From an uncultured Clostridium sp. (GTDB taxonomy: Bacteria; Bacillota; Clostridia; Lachnospirales; Lachnospiraceae): a stretch of DNA of 18,313 bases. A model generated the notes under the pieces. The model was not told where the DNA came from. It saw nothing but the letters and a program-made list of their open reading frames with translations, and did not search any database. Numbering within the stretch: position 1 is the first letter of the stretch; every line of letters begins with the position of its first letter. Positions 1 through 9,300 of the stretch are shown here, piece after piece. The translations under genes were made by a program, and so were the position numbers. The stretch is taken from assembly GCA_902464345.1 (NCBI GenBank), contig CABQJA010000026.1, forward strand, positions 1 through 18,313, given 5' to 3'.

Positions 1-2258
1 GTTTTCCAAGAATCGGTACATTAAGAGAATTAAAATTTGCTTCTGAAAAATATTTTAAAGGGGAAATAGAAGCGGAAGACTTATTGCAGAAGGCACAGGA
101 ACTGCGAAAGACACATTGGCAGACACAGAAGAATGCGGGAATCACGTATATTTCAAGTAATGATTTCTCATTTTATGATATTGTGCTGGATACAGCTACG
201 CTGCTGGGGATTGTTCCGAAGCGATATAAAGAATTGAATCTGCCGGAGCTGGATACGTATTTTGCAATGGCGCGAGGATATCAGGGCGACTCCGGAGATG
301 TTAAGGCACTTGCCATGAAGAAATGGTTCAACACGAACTACCATTACATTGTTCCGGAGCTGGAAGATGATACAACGATTAAAATATCCGGAGATAAGTT
401 ATGGTCAGAGTACCTTGAGGCAAAGGCACTTGGAATAGAAACAAAACCGGTTGTGATCGGTGCATATACAATGCTGAAGCTTTGCAGATGTACAGGAACC
501 AGAACGGTAAATGATTATGTAGATGAGATTGTGGAAGCGTATAAGGATCTGATCGGAAAGTGTGAGAAAGAAAAAATCGTATGGATACAGTTTGATGAAC
601 CGGCATTGGTGCAGGATATGGGAGAAGAGGACATTGCGCTTTTCCATAGACTGTATGATGCGATTCTGACAGCGGTAAAAGACAGCAAGATACTTTTACA
701 GACATACTTTGGGGATGTAAGAGATATTTATCAGGATTTGATTCGCATGCCATTCGCAGGGATCGGTCTTGATTTCCTGGAGGGAAAAGAAACACTTCAT
801 TTAATTGAAACATTCGGGTTCCCAAAGGAGAAAGTGTTGTTTGCAGGACTGGTTAACGGAAAAAATATCTGGAAGAATCACTATGAGAAGACATTGAAGG
901 TTTTAACGGATTTACGGGAAAAAGAAATTCAAACCGTATTATCGACATCCTGCTCGTTGCTTCATGTGCCATATACGTTAAAACATGAGACGAAGCTTTC
1001 TACAGAATATCTGGCTTATTTTGCTTTTGCCGAGGAGAAGCTGACAGAACTTAAAGAACTAAGTAACCTTGCGGAGGATACGGAATATTTCAATGCTGAG
1101 GCATATAAGAAAAATCATGATCTTTTTGCTGCCGATCGGAAATGTGGAAATGAAGAAGTGAAAAACAGACTTGCACATGTAACGGCAGAGGATTATATCA
1201 GAGAGCCGAAGAGAAAGGAACGCCAGAGTCTGCAGAAGAAGGCGTTTGGACTTCCGGAGTTTCCGACAACGACGATTGGTTCATTTCCACAGACCAGGGA
1301 TGTAAAGGCGAACCGGTCTGCATTCCGGAAGGGAGAGATTACCAGAGAGGAATATATAGAGTTTAACCGGAAAAAGATCGCAGAATGTGTAGCATGGCAG
1401 GAGGAAATCGGACTTGATGTACTGGTGCACGGAGAATACGAGAGAAATGATATGGTGGAGTATTTTGGTGAGGCACTTGGCGGGTTCCTTTTTACAGAAA
1501 AAGCATGGGTGCAGTCTTACGGAACCAGATGTGTAAAACCACCGATCATCTGGGGCGATGTGTATCGCGAAAAACCGATAACGGTAGAATGGTCCGTATA
1601 TGCACAGTCACTTACCAAAAAAATTATGAAGGGAATGCTGACAGGACCGGTTACCATATTGAACTGGTCATTTCCAAGAGAGGATATATCCATTAAGGAA
1701 TCCATCTCACAGATTGCACTGGCAATCCGGGATGAAGTGCTGGATCTGGAGGCAAACGGAATCCGGATGATACAGATTGACGAGGCTGCCTTAAGAGAAA
1801 AGCTGCCGCTCAGAAAATCCGACTGGTATACAGAATATCTTGATTTTGCAATTCCGGCTTTCCGTCTGACACACAGTGGAGTGAAGGCGGATACGCAGAT
1901 TCATACACATATGTGCTACAGTGAATTTACAGATATTATTCCGGCGATAGATGATATGGATGCAGATGTAATTACATTTGAGGCATCCCGTTCGGATCTG
2001 CAGATCCTGGATTCGCTGAGAGAAAATCATTTTGAAACAGAAGTAGGGCCTGGTGTTTATGATATTCATTCTCCTAGAGTGCCGTCTGTGGAAGAAATTG
2101 TTCGCGCATTGAATGTCATGCTTACAAAGATCAGTCGTGAGAAGCTTTGGGTGAATCCGGACTGCGGTTTAAAGACAAGAGGTGTGCCGGAAACAGATGC
2201 CAGCCTTAGAAACATGGTTGCAGCCGCAAAAGAGATTCGGGCCGGCGTAAAGCAGTAA
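1..2258 (+). CDS. metE: Cobalamin-independent methionine synthase (5' end outside window)
   Basis: This enzyme transfers a methyl group from 5-methyltetrahydropteroyl-triglutamate to homocysteine, the last step of methionine synthesis in the cytoplasm. The frame is open from base 3 and begins with the family's amino-terminal FPRIG..RELK pattern, so only about 9 residues are missing and the gene starts left of the window; the TTG at 84 is internal. The visible 751 residues fit the usual length of about 750-760. Both halves of the double barrel are present. The zinc ligands are in place: His (codon at 1908) and Cys (1914) in THMCYSEF, Glu (1980) in FEASRSD, and Cys (2163) in NPDCGLKTRG. No frameshift is seen. 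Any methionine or SAM-responsive leader would lie outside the window. Confidence 0.97.
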   Translation, partial: FPRIGTLRELKFASEKYFKGEIEAEDLLQKAQELRKTHWQTQKNAGITYISSNDFSFYDIVLDTATLLGIVPKRYKELNLPELDTYFAMARGYQGDSGDVKALAMKKWFNTNYHYIVPELEDDTTIKISGDKLWSEYLEAKALGIETKPVVIGAYTMLKLCRCTGTRTVNDYVDEIVEAYKDLIGKCEKEKIVWIQFDEPALVQDMGEEDIALFHRLYDAILTAVKDSKILLQTYFGDVRDIYQDLIRMPFAGIGLDFLEGKETLHLIETFGFPKEKVLFAGLVNGKNIWKNHYEKTLKVLTDLREKEIQTVLSTSCSLLHVPYTLKHETKLSTEYLAYFAFAEEKLTELKELSNLAEDTEYFNAEAYKKNHDLFAADRKCGNEEVKNRLAHVTAEDYIREPKRKERQSLQKKAFGLPEFPTTTIGSFPQTRDVKANRSAFRKGEITREEYIEFNRKKIAECVAWQEEIGLDVLVHGEYERNDMVEYFGEALGGFLFTEKAWVQSYGTRCVKPPIIWGDVYREKPITVEWSVYAQSLTKKIMKGMLTGPVTILNWSFPREDISIKESISQIALAIRDEVLDLEANGIRMIQIDEAALREKLPLRKSDWYTEYLDFAIPAFRLTHSGVKADTQIHTHMCYSEFTDIIPAIDDMDADVITFEASRSDLQILDSLRENHFETEVGPGVYDIHSPRVPSVEEIVRALNVMLTKISREKLWVNPDCGLKTRGVPETDASLRNMVAAAKEIRAGVKQ

Positions 2259-2297
2259 TAATATAACAACTTTAAAAAAGATCACCTTCAGGCTATA

Positions 2298-2462
2298 ATG
2301 AGATCAGTGATTAGCTTGCATGAAAAGGGGCGCATGATGCCTGAGGGCGTAAGCTATGTCAACAGCTGGGTGACAGAGGACGGTAATAAGCAGCCGGGAA
2401 ATGAGTGCGAAAATGGCAGAAAATTGCAAGAGGTGATCAGAAAATGGAAACGGTATATATAG
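2298..2462 (+). pseudogene. Degraded DUF3303-like reading frame overlapping the msrA start
   Basis: Between metE and msrA a short frame (ATG 2298, stop TAG 2460-2462) reads EKGRMMPEGVSYVNSWV, then TEDGNK, and ends KLQEVIRKW. This resembles the middle of small DUF3303-type proteins, which as I recall run EKGRMLPEGLRYVDSWV, then CFQLME, then a W..RW segment. Here the CFQLME part is garbled (QPGNECEN), the amino-terminal strand is absent, and the frame stops before the usual carboxy-terminal strand, so about 54 of roughly 90 residues remain. The last 19 bases overlap msrA in another frame. I read it as a remnant; a short expressed peptide is possible but there is no good ribosome site before 2298. 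The family match is from memory. Confidence 0.45.
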
Positions 2463-2923
2463 CCGGAGGCTGTCTGTGGGGTGTGCAGCACTTTTTTGAC
2501 AGTGTATCCGGAGTAGTAGAGACAGAAGCGGGAAGAGCCAACGGAGATACGGATTCTCTGGAGGGCGTGTATGATGGATACGCAGAATGTGTGAAGGTGA
2601 CTTTTGATGAAACGGTTACGTCTATCACGGATCTGATGGGGCATCTGTTTGAAATTATTGATCCATATAGTCTTAACAAGCAGGGGGCCGATGTCGGGAA
2701 GAAGTATAGAACCGGTATATACAGCACCTCAGCAAAGCATCTTGCAGAAGCAAAGGACTTTATTAAGCAGCGTGCAGACCGGGATAAAATCGTTGTAGAG
2801 GTATTGCCATTAACCAATTATGTCAGAAGTGCCGAGGAGCATCAGCATCATTTGGAACGATATCCCGAGGATTGCAGGCTCTGTTATATTCCGGAATCAA
2901 TATTGAATAAATATAGACAGTAG
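2444..2923 (+). CDS. msrA: Peptide-methionine (S)-S-oxide reductase
   Basis: MsrA reduces the S form of methionine sulfoxide in proteins or free methionine, using thioredoxin, and repairs oxidative damage in the cytoplasm. The catalytic motif GGCLWG lies at residues 8-13 with Cys10 as the nucleophile; Leu replaces the more common Phe of GCFWG, as in one Firmicute subgroup. Other family marks are AGRANG, EYDGYAECV-like (YDGYAECV), DPYSLNKQG, KYRTGIY and EEHQHHL. Two cysteines near the carboxy end (CRLC) are candidate resolving residues. I chose ATG 2444 because AGAGGTG lies 8 nt upstream and the motif normally sits near residue 10; the upstream GTG at 2405 would add 13 residues that overlap a different degraded frame. 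Length 159 aa is typical. Confidence 0.93.
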   Translation: METVYIAGGCLWGVQHFFDSVSGVVETEAGRANGDTDSLEGVYDGYAECVKVTFDETVTSITDLMGHLFEIIDPYSLNKQGADVGKKYRTGIYSTSAKHLAEAKDFIKQRADRDKIVVEVLPLTNYVRSAEEHQHHLERYPEDCRLCYIPESILNKYRQ

Positions 2924-2974
2924 ACAACTTGTGCATTTTATGTTATAAAGGTAACAACCAAATAGATTATGATA

Positions 2975-2998
2975 CTTTCCTGCCACCGGGTAGGGGAG
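2975..2998 (+). promoter_or_regulatory. Strong 10-bp hairpin in the leader before pnuC
   Basis: The arms CTTTCCTGCC and GGTAGGGGAG pair over all ten positions (three G-U pairs) around an ACCG tetraloop. It sits 2 nt before the terminator hairpin at 3001-3053 and 96 nt before pnuC. A short GGT-AACA-ACC element lies just upstream at 2950-2959. Transporter genes for NAD precursors are known riboswitch targets, so a ligand-sensing leader is possible, but I could not match it confidently to a known class. It may instead be part of the msrA 3' end. Confidence 0.4.
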
Positions 2999-3000
2999 TT

Positions 3001-3060
3001 AAGCGTCAGAATTTCTATCGTTAGGTCTGAGAAGATAGAAAGCTCTGGCGCTTTATTTTT
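3001..3060 (+). terminator. Rho-independent terminator between msrA and pnuC
   Basis: The arms AAGCGTCAGAATTTCTATC (3001-3019) and GATAGAAAGCTCTGGCGCTT (3034-3053) form a long, slightly bulged stem around a 14-nt loop, followed by TATTTTTTT. This either ends the metE-msrA transcript or attenuates transcription into pnuC. Confidence 0.8.
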
Positions 3061-3093
3061 TGGAAAAAGAGGAAAAGGAGTGTAAGAGCTGAT

Positions 3094-3777
3094 ATGAGTA
3101 ATCCAATCGCAGGTTTAACAAAAAAGGAATGGGGGGCGTGGATCGGTTCATTATTAATCATTATTATTTCAAATCTGTTATCCGGCAGTTGCGATCCGTT
3201 GACATTAATTGCTGCATGTATAGGAGTTACATCTCTGATATTCGCGGCCAAAGGAAATGTATGGTCTCAGATTTTGATGATAATATTCAGTATTCTGTAC
3301 GGTATTATCTCATGGCAATTCCGATATTGGGGGGAGATGATCACATATCTTGGAATGACTATGCCGATGGCAATCTGGTCAACGGTAACATGGATAAAAA
3401 ATCCATCAGAGGGAGGTAAGGAGGTTGAGATTCAGAAACTGACTAAGAAGCATGTGGTTTTATTGTTAGTCGGTGCAGTCGTTGTTACTACGCTGTTTTA
3501 TATGATTTTATCTGCATTAAACACACCTAATATAGTATTCAGTACCATATCTGTAACAACAAGTTTTTTTGCGGCATCATTGACAATGTTACGATCTTCC
3601 TATTATGCAGTCGGATATGCGGCAAATGACATTGTACTGATTGTTCTCTGGGTTCTGGCATCCATCAACGATTTGCGCTATTTAGCAGTAACTGTTATCT
3701 TTGTTATTTTCTTTTTTTATGATGTATATGGTTTTATCAGCTGGAAGAAACGGGAAAATATTTCACTTGACAATTAG
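3094..3777 (+). CDS. pnuC: PnuC-family nicotinamide riboside / vitamin precursor transporter
   Basis: PnuC proteins are inner-membrane facilitators for nicotinamide riboside, feeding NAD synthesis; close relatives carry other ribosides or thiamine. The 227-aa protein is almost entirely membrane helices, about seven. The family pattern SWQFRYWGEMITYLGM (first half) is followed by a second-half YAANDIVLIVLWVLA, the conserved AYxxNDxVLIxLW-like segment of PnuC. AAGGAG lies 13 nt before ATG 3094, a rather long spacing, but no better start is in frame. The gene stands alone between the hairpin leader (2975-3060) and the next gene 125 nt downstream. Exact substrate cannot be read from the sequence. 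Confidence 0.88.
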   Translation: MSNPIAGLTKKEWGAWIGSLLIIIISNLLSGSCDPLTLIAACIGVTSLIFAAKGNVWSQILMIIFSILYGIISWQFRYWGEMITYLGMTMPMAIWSTVTWIKNPSEGGKEVEIQKLTKKHVVLLLVGAVVVTTLFYMILSALNTPNIVFSTISVTTSFFAASLTMLRSSYYAVGYAANDIVLIVLWVLASINDLRYLAVTVIFVIFFFYDVYGFISWKKRENISLDN

Positions 3778-3902
3778 TCTGATGCCGGACTAATGAAAGA
3801 CGGTGTTTTACAGTAGAGTTTGTGTTATACTGGTCTATAATATTGCATGTTATGACAAATAGATGGTCAATTATACTATACGAAGGAGTTTAAGGATTAG
3901 GG

Positions 3903-5189
3903 ATGAGGGATAAAAAGGCAAGGATAAAAACAATATCAGCATTTGGCATTGTACTGCTTCTGGTGGTCGCAGGTTTGCTTCTGGATCATTTCGACCAGAC
4001 CACAGATGTATTTCCGAATGAAAACACTGTGATAAGTTTATACGGAGAAGCACATGGTTATAAGAGGTATTATGATATTGAGTTCGAGGCGTGGAGTAAA
4101 TACTATGATGAAGGATATCGCAATCTTTTTGTGGAACTGCCATATTACAGTGCGGAGTTCTTAAATGAGTGGATGAAAGCGGACTCGGATGAGCTGATCG
4201 ATTTATTCTTTGAAGAGATTCAGGGAACCCAGTCGGGGAATGAATCCTACTATGGGTTCTTTCATGAGATCAAGGAACGTTGTCCGGAAACCATATTCTA
4301 TGGTACCGATGTAGGGCATCAGTATGATACCACAGGGGCAAGGTATCTGGAATATTTAGAGGAAAACGGACTTGATGACTCCGAACAATATAGGATTGCA
4401 AAGGAATGTATCAGACAGGGAATAGAGTTTTGTAATAATGATACGGAACAGAATGGGATGACAGAACTGCGAGAGTCTTATATGGTGTCGAATTTTATAG
4501 ATGCATACACACGATGCGGTGGCAGCAGGATCATGGGGATTTATGGAAGTTACCATACGAACTTATACAATCCTGACCTGATGGCAGGAAAGCTCAGGGC
4601 ACAATATGGAGATATCATAAGCAGTGTGAAATTAAGTACGCTTGCTTTTATGCGGATTGGACGGCCATATGACCTTGGCTTTTGTGCTACAGGTTTTATA
4701 TTTCTTCTGATGCTGTTTGTCCCGAATATCATCTGGGCACGCAAGGCAAAGCCGGATGGTTATGATGAAAGTGCCAGAAAAGAGAATAAGATATTATTGA
4801 TTCTTGAGCGCGTTGGTGAGGTTCTGGTGAGCACATCCCTGGTGATCTTTACGGCAATTAATCCGAAGGTAATGTTCCTGGAAGGCCTTCATTTTGAATG
4901 GAAACTTATAATCTGGATGACGGCATTTGTGCTGATGGTGTTGTATGAATGCTACTGGATCAAATATTTCAGAAGTTCGAAAACGCTGAAGGATTTTTAT
5001 ATGTCCTTTGCAGGATTTCCTGTAGCCGGAGCAACGCTTCCGGTAATTGCGTGTCTGTTACTGGGTATTTATTCCGGAAATGTGATTGTGATCGGAGCAG
5101 CGGTTATTCTTGGAATCGGACATATTGGGATTCATGTTATGCACAGGAAAGAAGCAATATCGGGATATAATGAAAGTTCAGAGGGATAG
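3903..5189 (+). CDS. Membrane-anchored EreA/ChaN/TIKI-like (GExH) protein with carboxy-terminal membrane bundle
   Basis: Unnamed 428-aa protein. Residues 10-27 form an amino-terminal membrane anchor. Residues of about 40-250 form a soluble domain with GEAH (48-51), VELP with Glu78, GTDVGH (134-139) and GSYH (215-218). That order of a GExH motif, a downstream Glu and a late G..H fits the EreA/ChaN/TIKI/TraB superfamily, which includes erythromycin esterases, haem-binding ChaN and metal-dependent proteases. The domain most likely faces outside. Residues of about 255-415 hold four or five further membrane helices, which I do not recognise. The nearest purine-rich ribosome site (GAAGGAG, 3882-3888) is 14 nt away, so the start is less certain. 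The next gene begins 3 nt after the stop, so the two are probably co-expressed. Function unknown. Confidence 0.75.
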   Translation: MRDKKARIKTISAFGIVLLLVVAGLLLDHFDQTTDVFPNENTVISLYGEAHGYKRYYDIEFEAWSKYYDEGYRNLFVELPYYSAEFLNEWMKADSDELIDLFFEEIQGTQSGNESYYGFFHEIKERCPETIFYGTDVGHQYDTTGARYLEYLEENGLDDSEQYRIAKECIRQGIEFCNNDTEQNGMTELRESYMVSNFIDAYTRCGGSRIMGIYGSYHTNLYNPDLMAGKLRAQYGDIISSVKLSTLAFMRIGRPYDLGFCATGFIFLLMLFVPNIIWARKAKPDGYDESARKENKILLILERVGEVLVSTSLVIFTAINPKVMFLEGLHFEWKLIIWMTAFVLMVLYECYWIKYFRSSKTLKDFYMSFAGFPVAGATLPVIACLLLGIYSGNVIVIGAAVILGIGHIGIHVMHRKEAISGYNESSEG

Positions 5190-5192
5190 AGT

Positions 5193-6368
5193 ATGGATAT
5201 AAAACCGGATTTTTATGAGGAATTTAAGTGCATTGCCGATCGATGCAGTATGACCTGCTGTATGCAATGGAAAATCGCAGTAGATGAGCAGACGCTTGCA
5301 AAGTGGAGGAAAACTACTTTAGATGGGAAAAGGCTGGATGTAAATGTAAAGAAAAACGGCAGCGAAGGAATTATAAAGCTTAATGAGAATGGACGCTGCC
5401 CTTATCTGCAGGAAGGGCTGTGCAGTCTGGTGATAGACTTTGGAGAAGATATGCTTTCTGAAACTTGTCACGTATTTCCGAGGGAGGTGCATGAATTTGA
5501 AGACAGACGGGAGCTGTCCCTGGTATCCTGCTGTCCGGAAGTGATCGACTTTTTGTATAAGAGCGATGGGCTTGTAATTGAAAATCTGGATAAAGCAAGT
5601 GGAGATCTGTGTTTTGAGATCCGGAATCTTATGATGCACATTATAGGAAACAGGGGATATGATGTTAATTCTGCATTGCTGATGGCATTTTATATATTGC
5701 TCGATATATATGAGAAAGCCGAAATAACACCGGATGCTATCCGGGCATATGAAAGCGCCGATAACCTTAAAGAGATATATCATGCCATAAGCGAGCTGAC
5801 TTCTGATGAAGAGGATTGCCTTCGGGAGAATAACGAGTTGTGGCTTGATATTGCATATAATTACAGGAAAGAAGGCTTATACACCGAATATATAGAAGCA
5901 GTATCCTGTCAGGCGGAAAACATTCTGGAAGAAAATACAGATATGCATATGGATGAGTTTAAAGAGGTATTTTCCGCCTATGAAAATCTGTTCAGAAATT
6001 ATTTGCTATCTGAAATATTTACCAATATGCTGATACCGGACTCAGATCTTGAAGCAATGGTTGTGATGTTTCAATGGATCTGCATGGAATATACCGTGAT
6101 ACGGCAGGGAATATTCCTGAAATGGCTCAGTAATTATAATAGGAATGCGGATCATTCATTATCCTATCACACGGTCAGGGACTATATGGTTGTGATAGCC
6201 AGAATGACAGGCTATGACCAGGATGATATCTATGAATATATGGAAGACAGCTTTCGTGATATCATGTGGGAGTGGTCATACCTGTGGCTGATCATGGGAG
6301 GATTTATTTCAAAATATGTCGGAAGAATACAACCAGTTTCTTTGCAATCTGATACATCTCATCCGTAG
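5193..6368 (+). CDS. fliB: FliB-family flagellin lysine N-methylase
   Basis: FliB methylates lysines of flagellin in Salmonella, and relatives are common in motile Clostridia. The 391-aa protein has the cysteine-rich amino half typical of the family: C13, C18, C22, C23 with W26 (a C....C...CC..W block), then RCPYL (C69), GLC (C77), LSETCHVFPR (C92) and SCCPE (C113, C114). These are candidate ligands for an iron-sulfur centre. The carboxy half is helical and less conserved. It starts 3 nt after the GExH gene, with AGAGGGATAGAG just upstream. Its last 65 bases overlap, tail to tail, the end of the DUF6240 gene on the other strand. No flagellin gene is in view, so the target protein is inferred from the family and from the flagellar neighbour. 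Confidence 0.8.
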   Translation: MDIKPDFYEEFKCIADRCSMTCCMQWKIAVDEQTLAKWRKTTLDGKRLDVNVKKNGSEGIIKLNENGRCPYLQEGLCSLVIDFGEDMLSETCHVFPREVHEFEDRRELSLVSCCPEVIDFLYKSDGLVIENLDKASGDLCFEIRNLMMHIIGNRGYDVNSALLMAFYILLDIYEKAEITPDAIRAYESADNLKEIYHAISELTSDEEDCLRENNELWLDIAYNYRKEGLYTEYIEAVSCQAENILEENTDMHMDEFKEVFSAYENLFRNYLLSEIFTNMLIPDSDLEAMVVMFQWICMEYTVIRQGIFLKWLSNYNRNADHSLSYHTVRDYMVVIARMTGYDQDDIYEYMEDSFRDIMWEWSYLWLIMGGFISKYVGRIQPVSLQSDTSHP

Positions 6369-9300
6369 AAGGGGCAGTATCCGAATCAGGGTGCTTGTCG
6401 TCAACGGCAGTATCCGGAGCTTCCGGGGAAGTAGTTCCTGCAGAAATGGTGTTGCCTGCAGAGGCAGCTGTCCGGGTGATCGCATCCAGCGCTGTTGCAA
6501 ATGCATCCCGATTCTGCTCCAGAAATGCCACACCCTCTGAACGTTCCGCTGTCAGAGTTGTATCCCAGTCTGTTCCATTCCATTCCAGATTTGCCTGAAG
6601 AAGACCATATTGTCTGGTCGGAAGACTCGCCTGCAGGCTACGGTTCTTTCCGGAATTCTGAATTACGGATAAATGCAGAACGCCCCATTCCCCATCCATT
6701 TCCATCGGAATCTGATACTGTTCATGCCGGCTCATTTTCTCCAGAATGCGGAGACCGGAACGAATCTGTTTTAATGCCTGAATATCACGGGCAGTAATCG
6801 TACCGGCCTGCTCGGCAGTTTCGGCTGCTGCGGCCGCTGTCTGCTCAAGGTCGGAATAAGCTGCTTCCATTGCCTCCGGTGAGGATAAAGCTTCATCCAG
6901 CTGTGATAATTTCCTACGAGCGGTATCGGCGGAACCACCGAGGCTCTGAATTGTATTTGACAGGTTTTGGAAGAATATTCCATTTCCTTTCGTTAACTGC
7001 AGGAGGGCTTCCATATTGTTGATGGTTGGCAGAAGCTGCAGATCCTGCATTAGCTGATAATCGGTTCCATCGAAAGCAGACAGATCCGGGGTATGATCTG
7101 CCATGGATTCAGCAGCAGGAGTCGAACTGTCGGTAGGGGCCTCTGTTGTCAGCTGTTTCTCAATACGATCCAGAAATTCTTCAAGAGTCACTCCCGAAGC
7201 AGACTCCTGCACCATGGAATCAATGATATCTGGAGACAGAGCATCCCGCAGACTCTTCACCAGCTGTGACTGGTAAGCGGTCTGTGTGCCACGTTCAATC
7301 TGACTTTGAATGTCATTTGTAACGGAATCGTTTGTGCCGGTTGTCTGCACATCAATTCCACCAAAGGTTTCATCGACGGTGGTATCCATGCCGGTGGAAC
7401 GATTGCTTCGATGGGCCGTCAGGAGATTTTGCAGGGTCAGGTCCTGTCCGTTACGAACCAGGGTCCCGATATCTTTTCCCTGAGAGCGGGTAATCTTATC
7501 TATCAGCCGGTAAATGCCAATATAGCCGGTACGTTCCTCTCTGCTGATCTGCTTACGGCGGTCAAGCTTCTGTAAGAAGGTACTGTATTTCTCATCAGAT
7601 GCCACATCGGCATCCGCAATATATTCTTCTGCTATTGCATTTAATTCCTGAATCGGCATATTTAATGGATTAATGCCATCCTCCACCAGATGCAGGACAA
7701 CCGAAGGCTGTAGGTTTCGGATCAGAGTCTGGACCTCTTGATCGGCAGTCTTTACCTGCGAAATGTTTTCAGGAGTCAGCTCCATCCGGTTGTATCCGAG
7801 AATCCGGACAGCCCGTGCATTGGCCTCTGTAACAGGGAGCTGCAGCTCGTTCAGAATCGGATCTACATTCCGGAAAGCTTTATGAATGGAATCACCCATA
7901 TCACTGCGGGGTGTGGTCATCATGGTCTCATAAGAGCTCAGGGCATCCTGGGAAGAGGTACGGTATTCCGACAGAGCCTGAATACCATCCGTGTGCAGCT
8001 GCTGGATGGTAAAGGAGCCGGAGACCCATGTACGCCCGATTGCAGCGGCCGGGAGGGCAGGAAGTTCTGCTAATTTATGGTTGGTTTCCTGAATCAGGGC
8101 AATTTCCGTATTGGTAGGCAGAATGCCGTCTGCGGCCATCTGTTGACGGTAGGCGGTAGTTTCCTGCTCGCGCAGGGCATCCACGACCTGAGTAAGATCT
8201 CTGGTGCGGATATGAAGATCCTCCGATGCCAGAGCATAGCCGGCACTCCAGGTCATTTTCAGTCGCAGCTCCTCTAACTGCCGATGCGCGGTCAGATCGG
8301 AGATGCCGGTAGCAGAAGCAGCATCAGGTGTATTATCAGAAGAGCTATTATTTCCGGATGTGGCCGTATGCTGGCGGCTAAAGGCAGAAAGCGTTTCCAA
8401 GGTGTATGGTAATCCACTGGCTGCAAATGCCGCCATATCCGTATCCGTAATTCGATTCAGATCATCCATGATAGCATCCGCTACCTTAGATGGTGCCGGA
8501 AAATATTGGTCGCTGTTTTCAAACAAGTGCTTCATATCAGAAACTGTGATGGAAGTGTCTGAAGCTCCGGTAGAAATCTTGGTCTCTGCAATTAAATCCT
8601 TCATATGAGTGCGGAGATTATCCATGGTAAAGCCGTTTGTATTCAGATCCTGAATCGCCTGATAGGTAAGTAGGGAATCCGTTGTGACAGGGAGCCGGTA
8701 CTCCAACAGGAACCGAGAAGCATCGTGCTGCTCCTGTGTGATGTCCAGTCCTGCAGCCTGCAGTGTCCGGTCAATCTGTGGTAATAGCTGTGCAAAATCC
8801 TCGTCAGATATAGCTTTCCGTGTTGGCATGGATTTACTGCTGTATGCAGATTTATATAACTCATCCGGACTGAACGGAGCCTGATTCTGGATAAAGTAAA
8901 CAGCCTGTTCCTTCGTCAGTGGGAGCTGATCGTTTAACTGATTTAAGGCCTCCGGGAGATCAAAGGAGGTATCTCCGACAACCATCCGGAAAGCCTCCGG
9001 ATGCTCGTTCGGCTGTTCAATGATGATCTGCTTACGGACACTATTAATCGCCTGCTGCAGCTGATCATCCTGCTCTTTGCCACGCATCTGGCTCAGCAGA
9101 CTTTTAATAAAGGTAATATTAGATGCAGATACTTCAATACCCATCTGGCGGAGCTTAGCACGCTCTTCTTCTGAAAGGTTGCGGGATACTTCTTCGGCAT
9201 CCTCCTTCAACTGACCAGCCTTCGTGTCTGCATCCGGACAGGTCTCGTTCCAGGTATCAACGAAGCGTGCGGTGTTGCGGCGGATCTCTGTCTGCATGGT

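Noticed and set aside
2405..2443. GTG 2405 as the msrA start
   Set aside because: It adds 13 residues without family support, while ATG 2444 has a good ribosome site and puts the catalytic Cys at residue 10.
3773..3794. Small hairpin ATTAGTC / GACTAAT after pnuC as a terminator
   Set aside because: The stem is only 7 bp, it overlaps the stop codon and no T-run follows.
5757..5764. GCCGATAA, an exact flagellar sigma-D -10 match
   Set aside because: It lies deep inside the FliB-type gene, has no TAAA about 15 nt upstream, and no gene starts just downstream.
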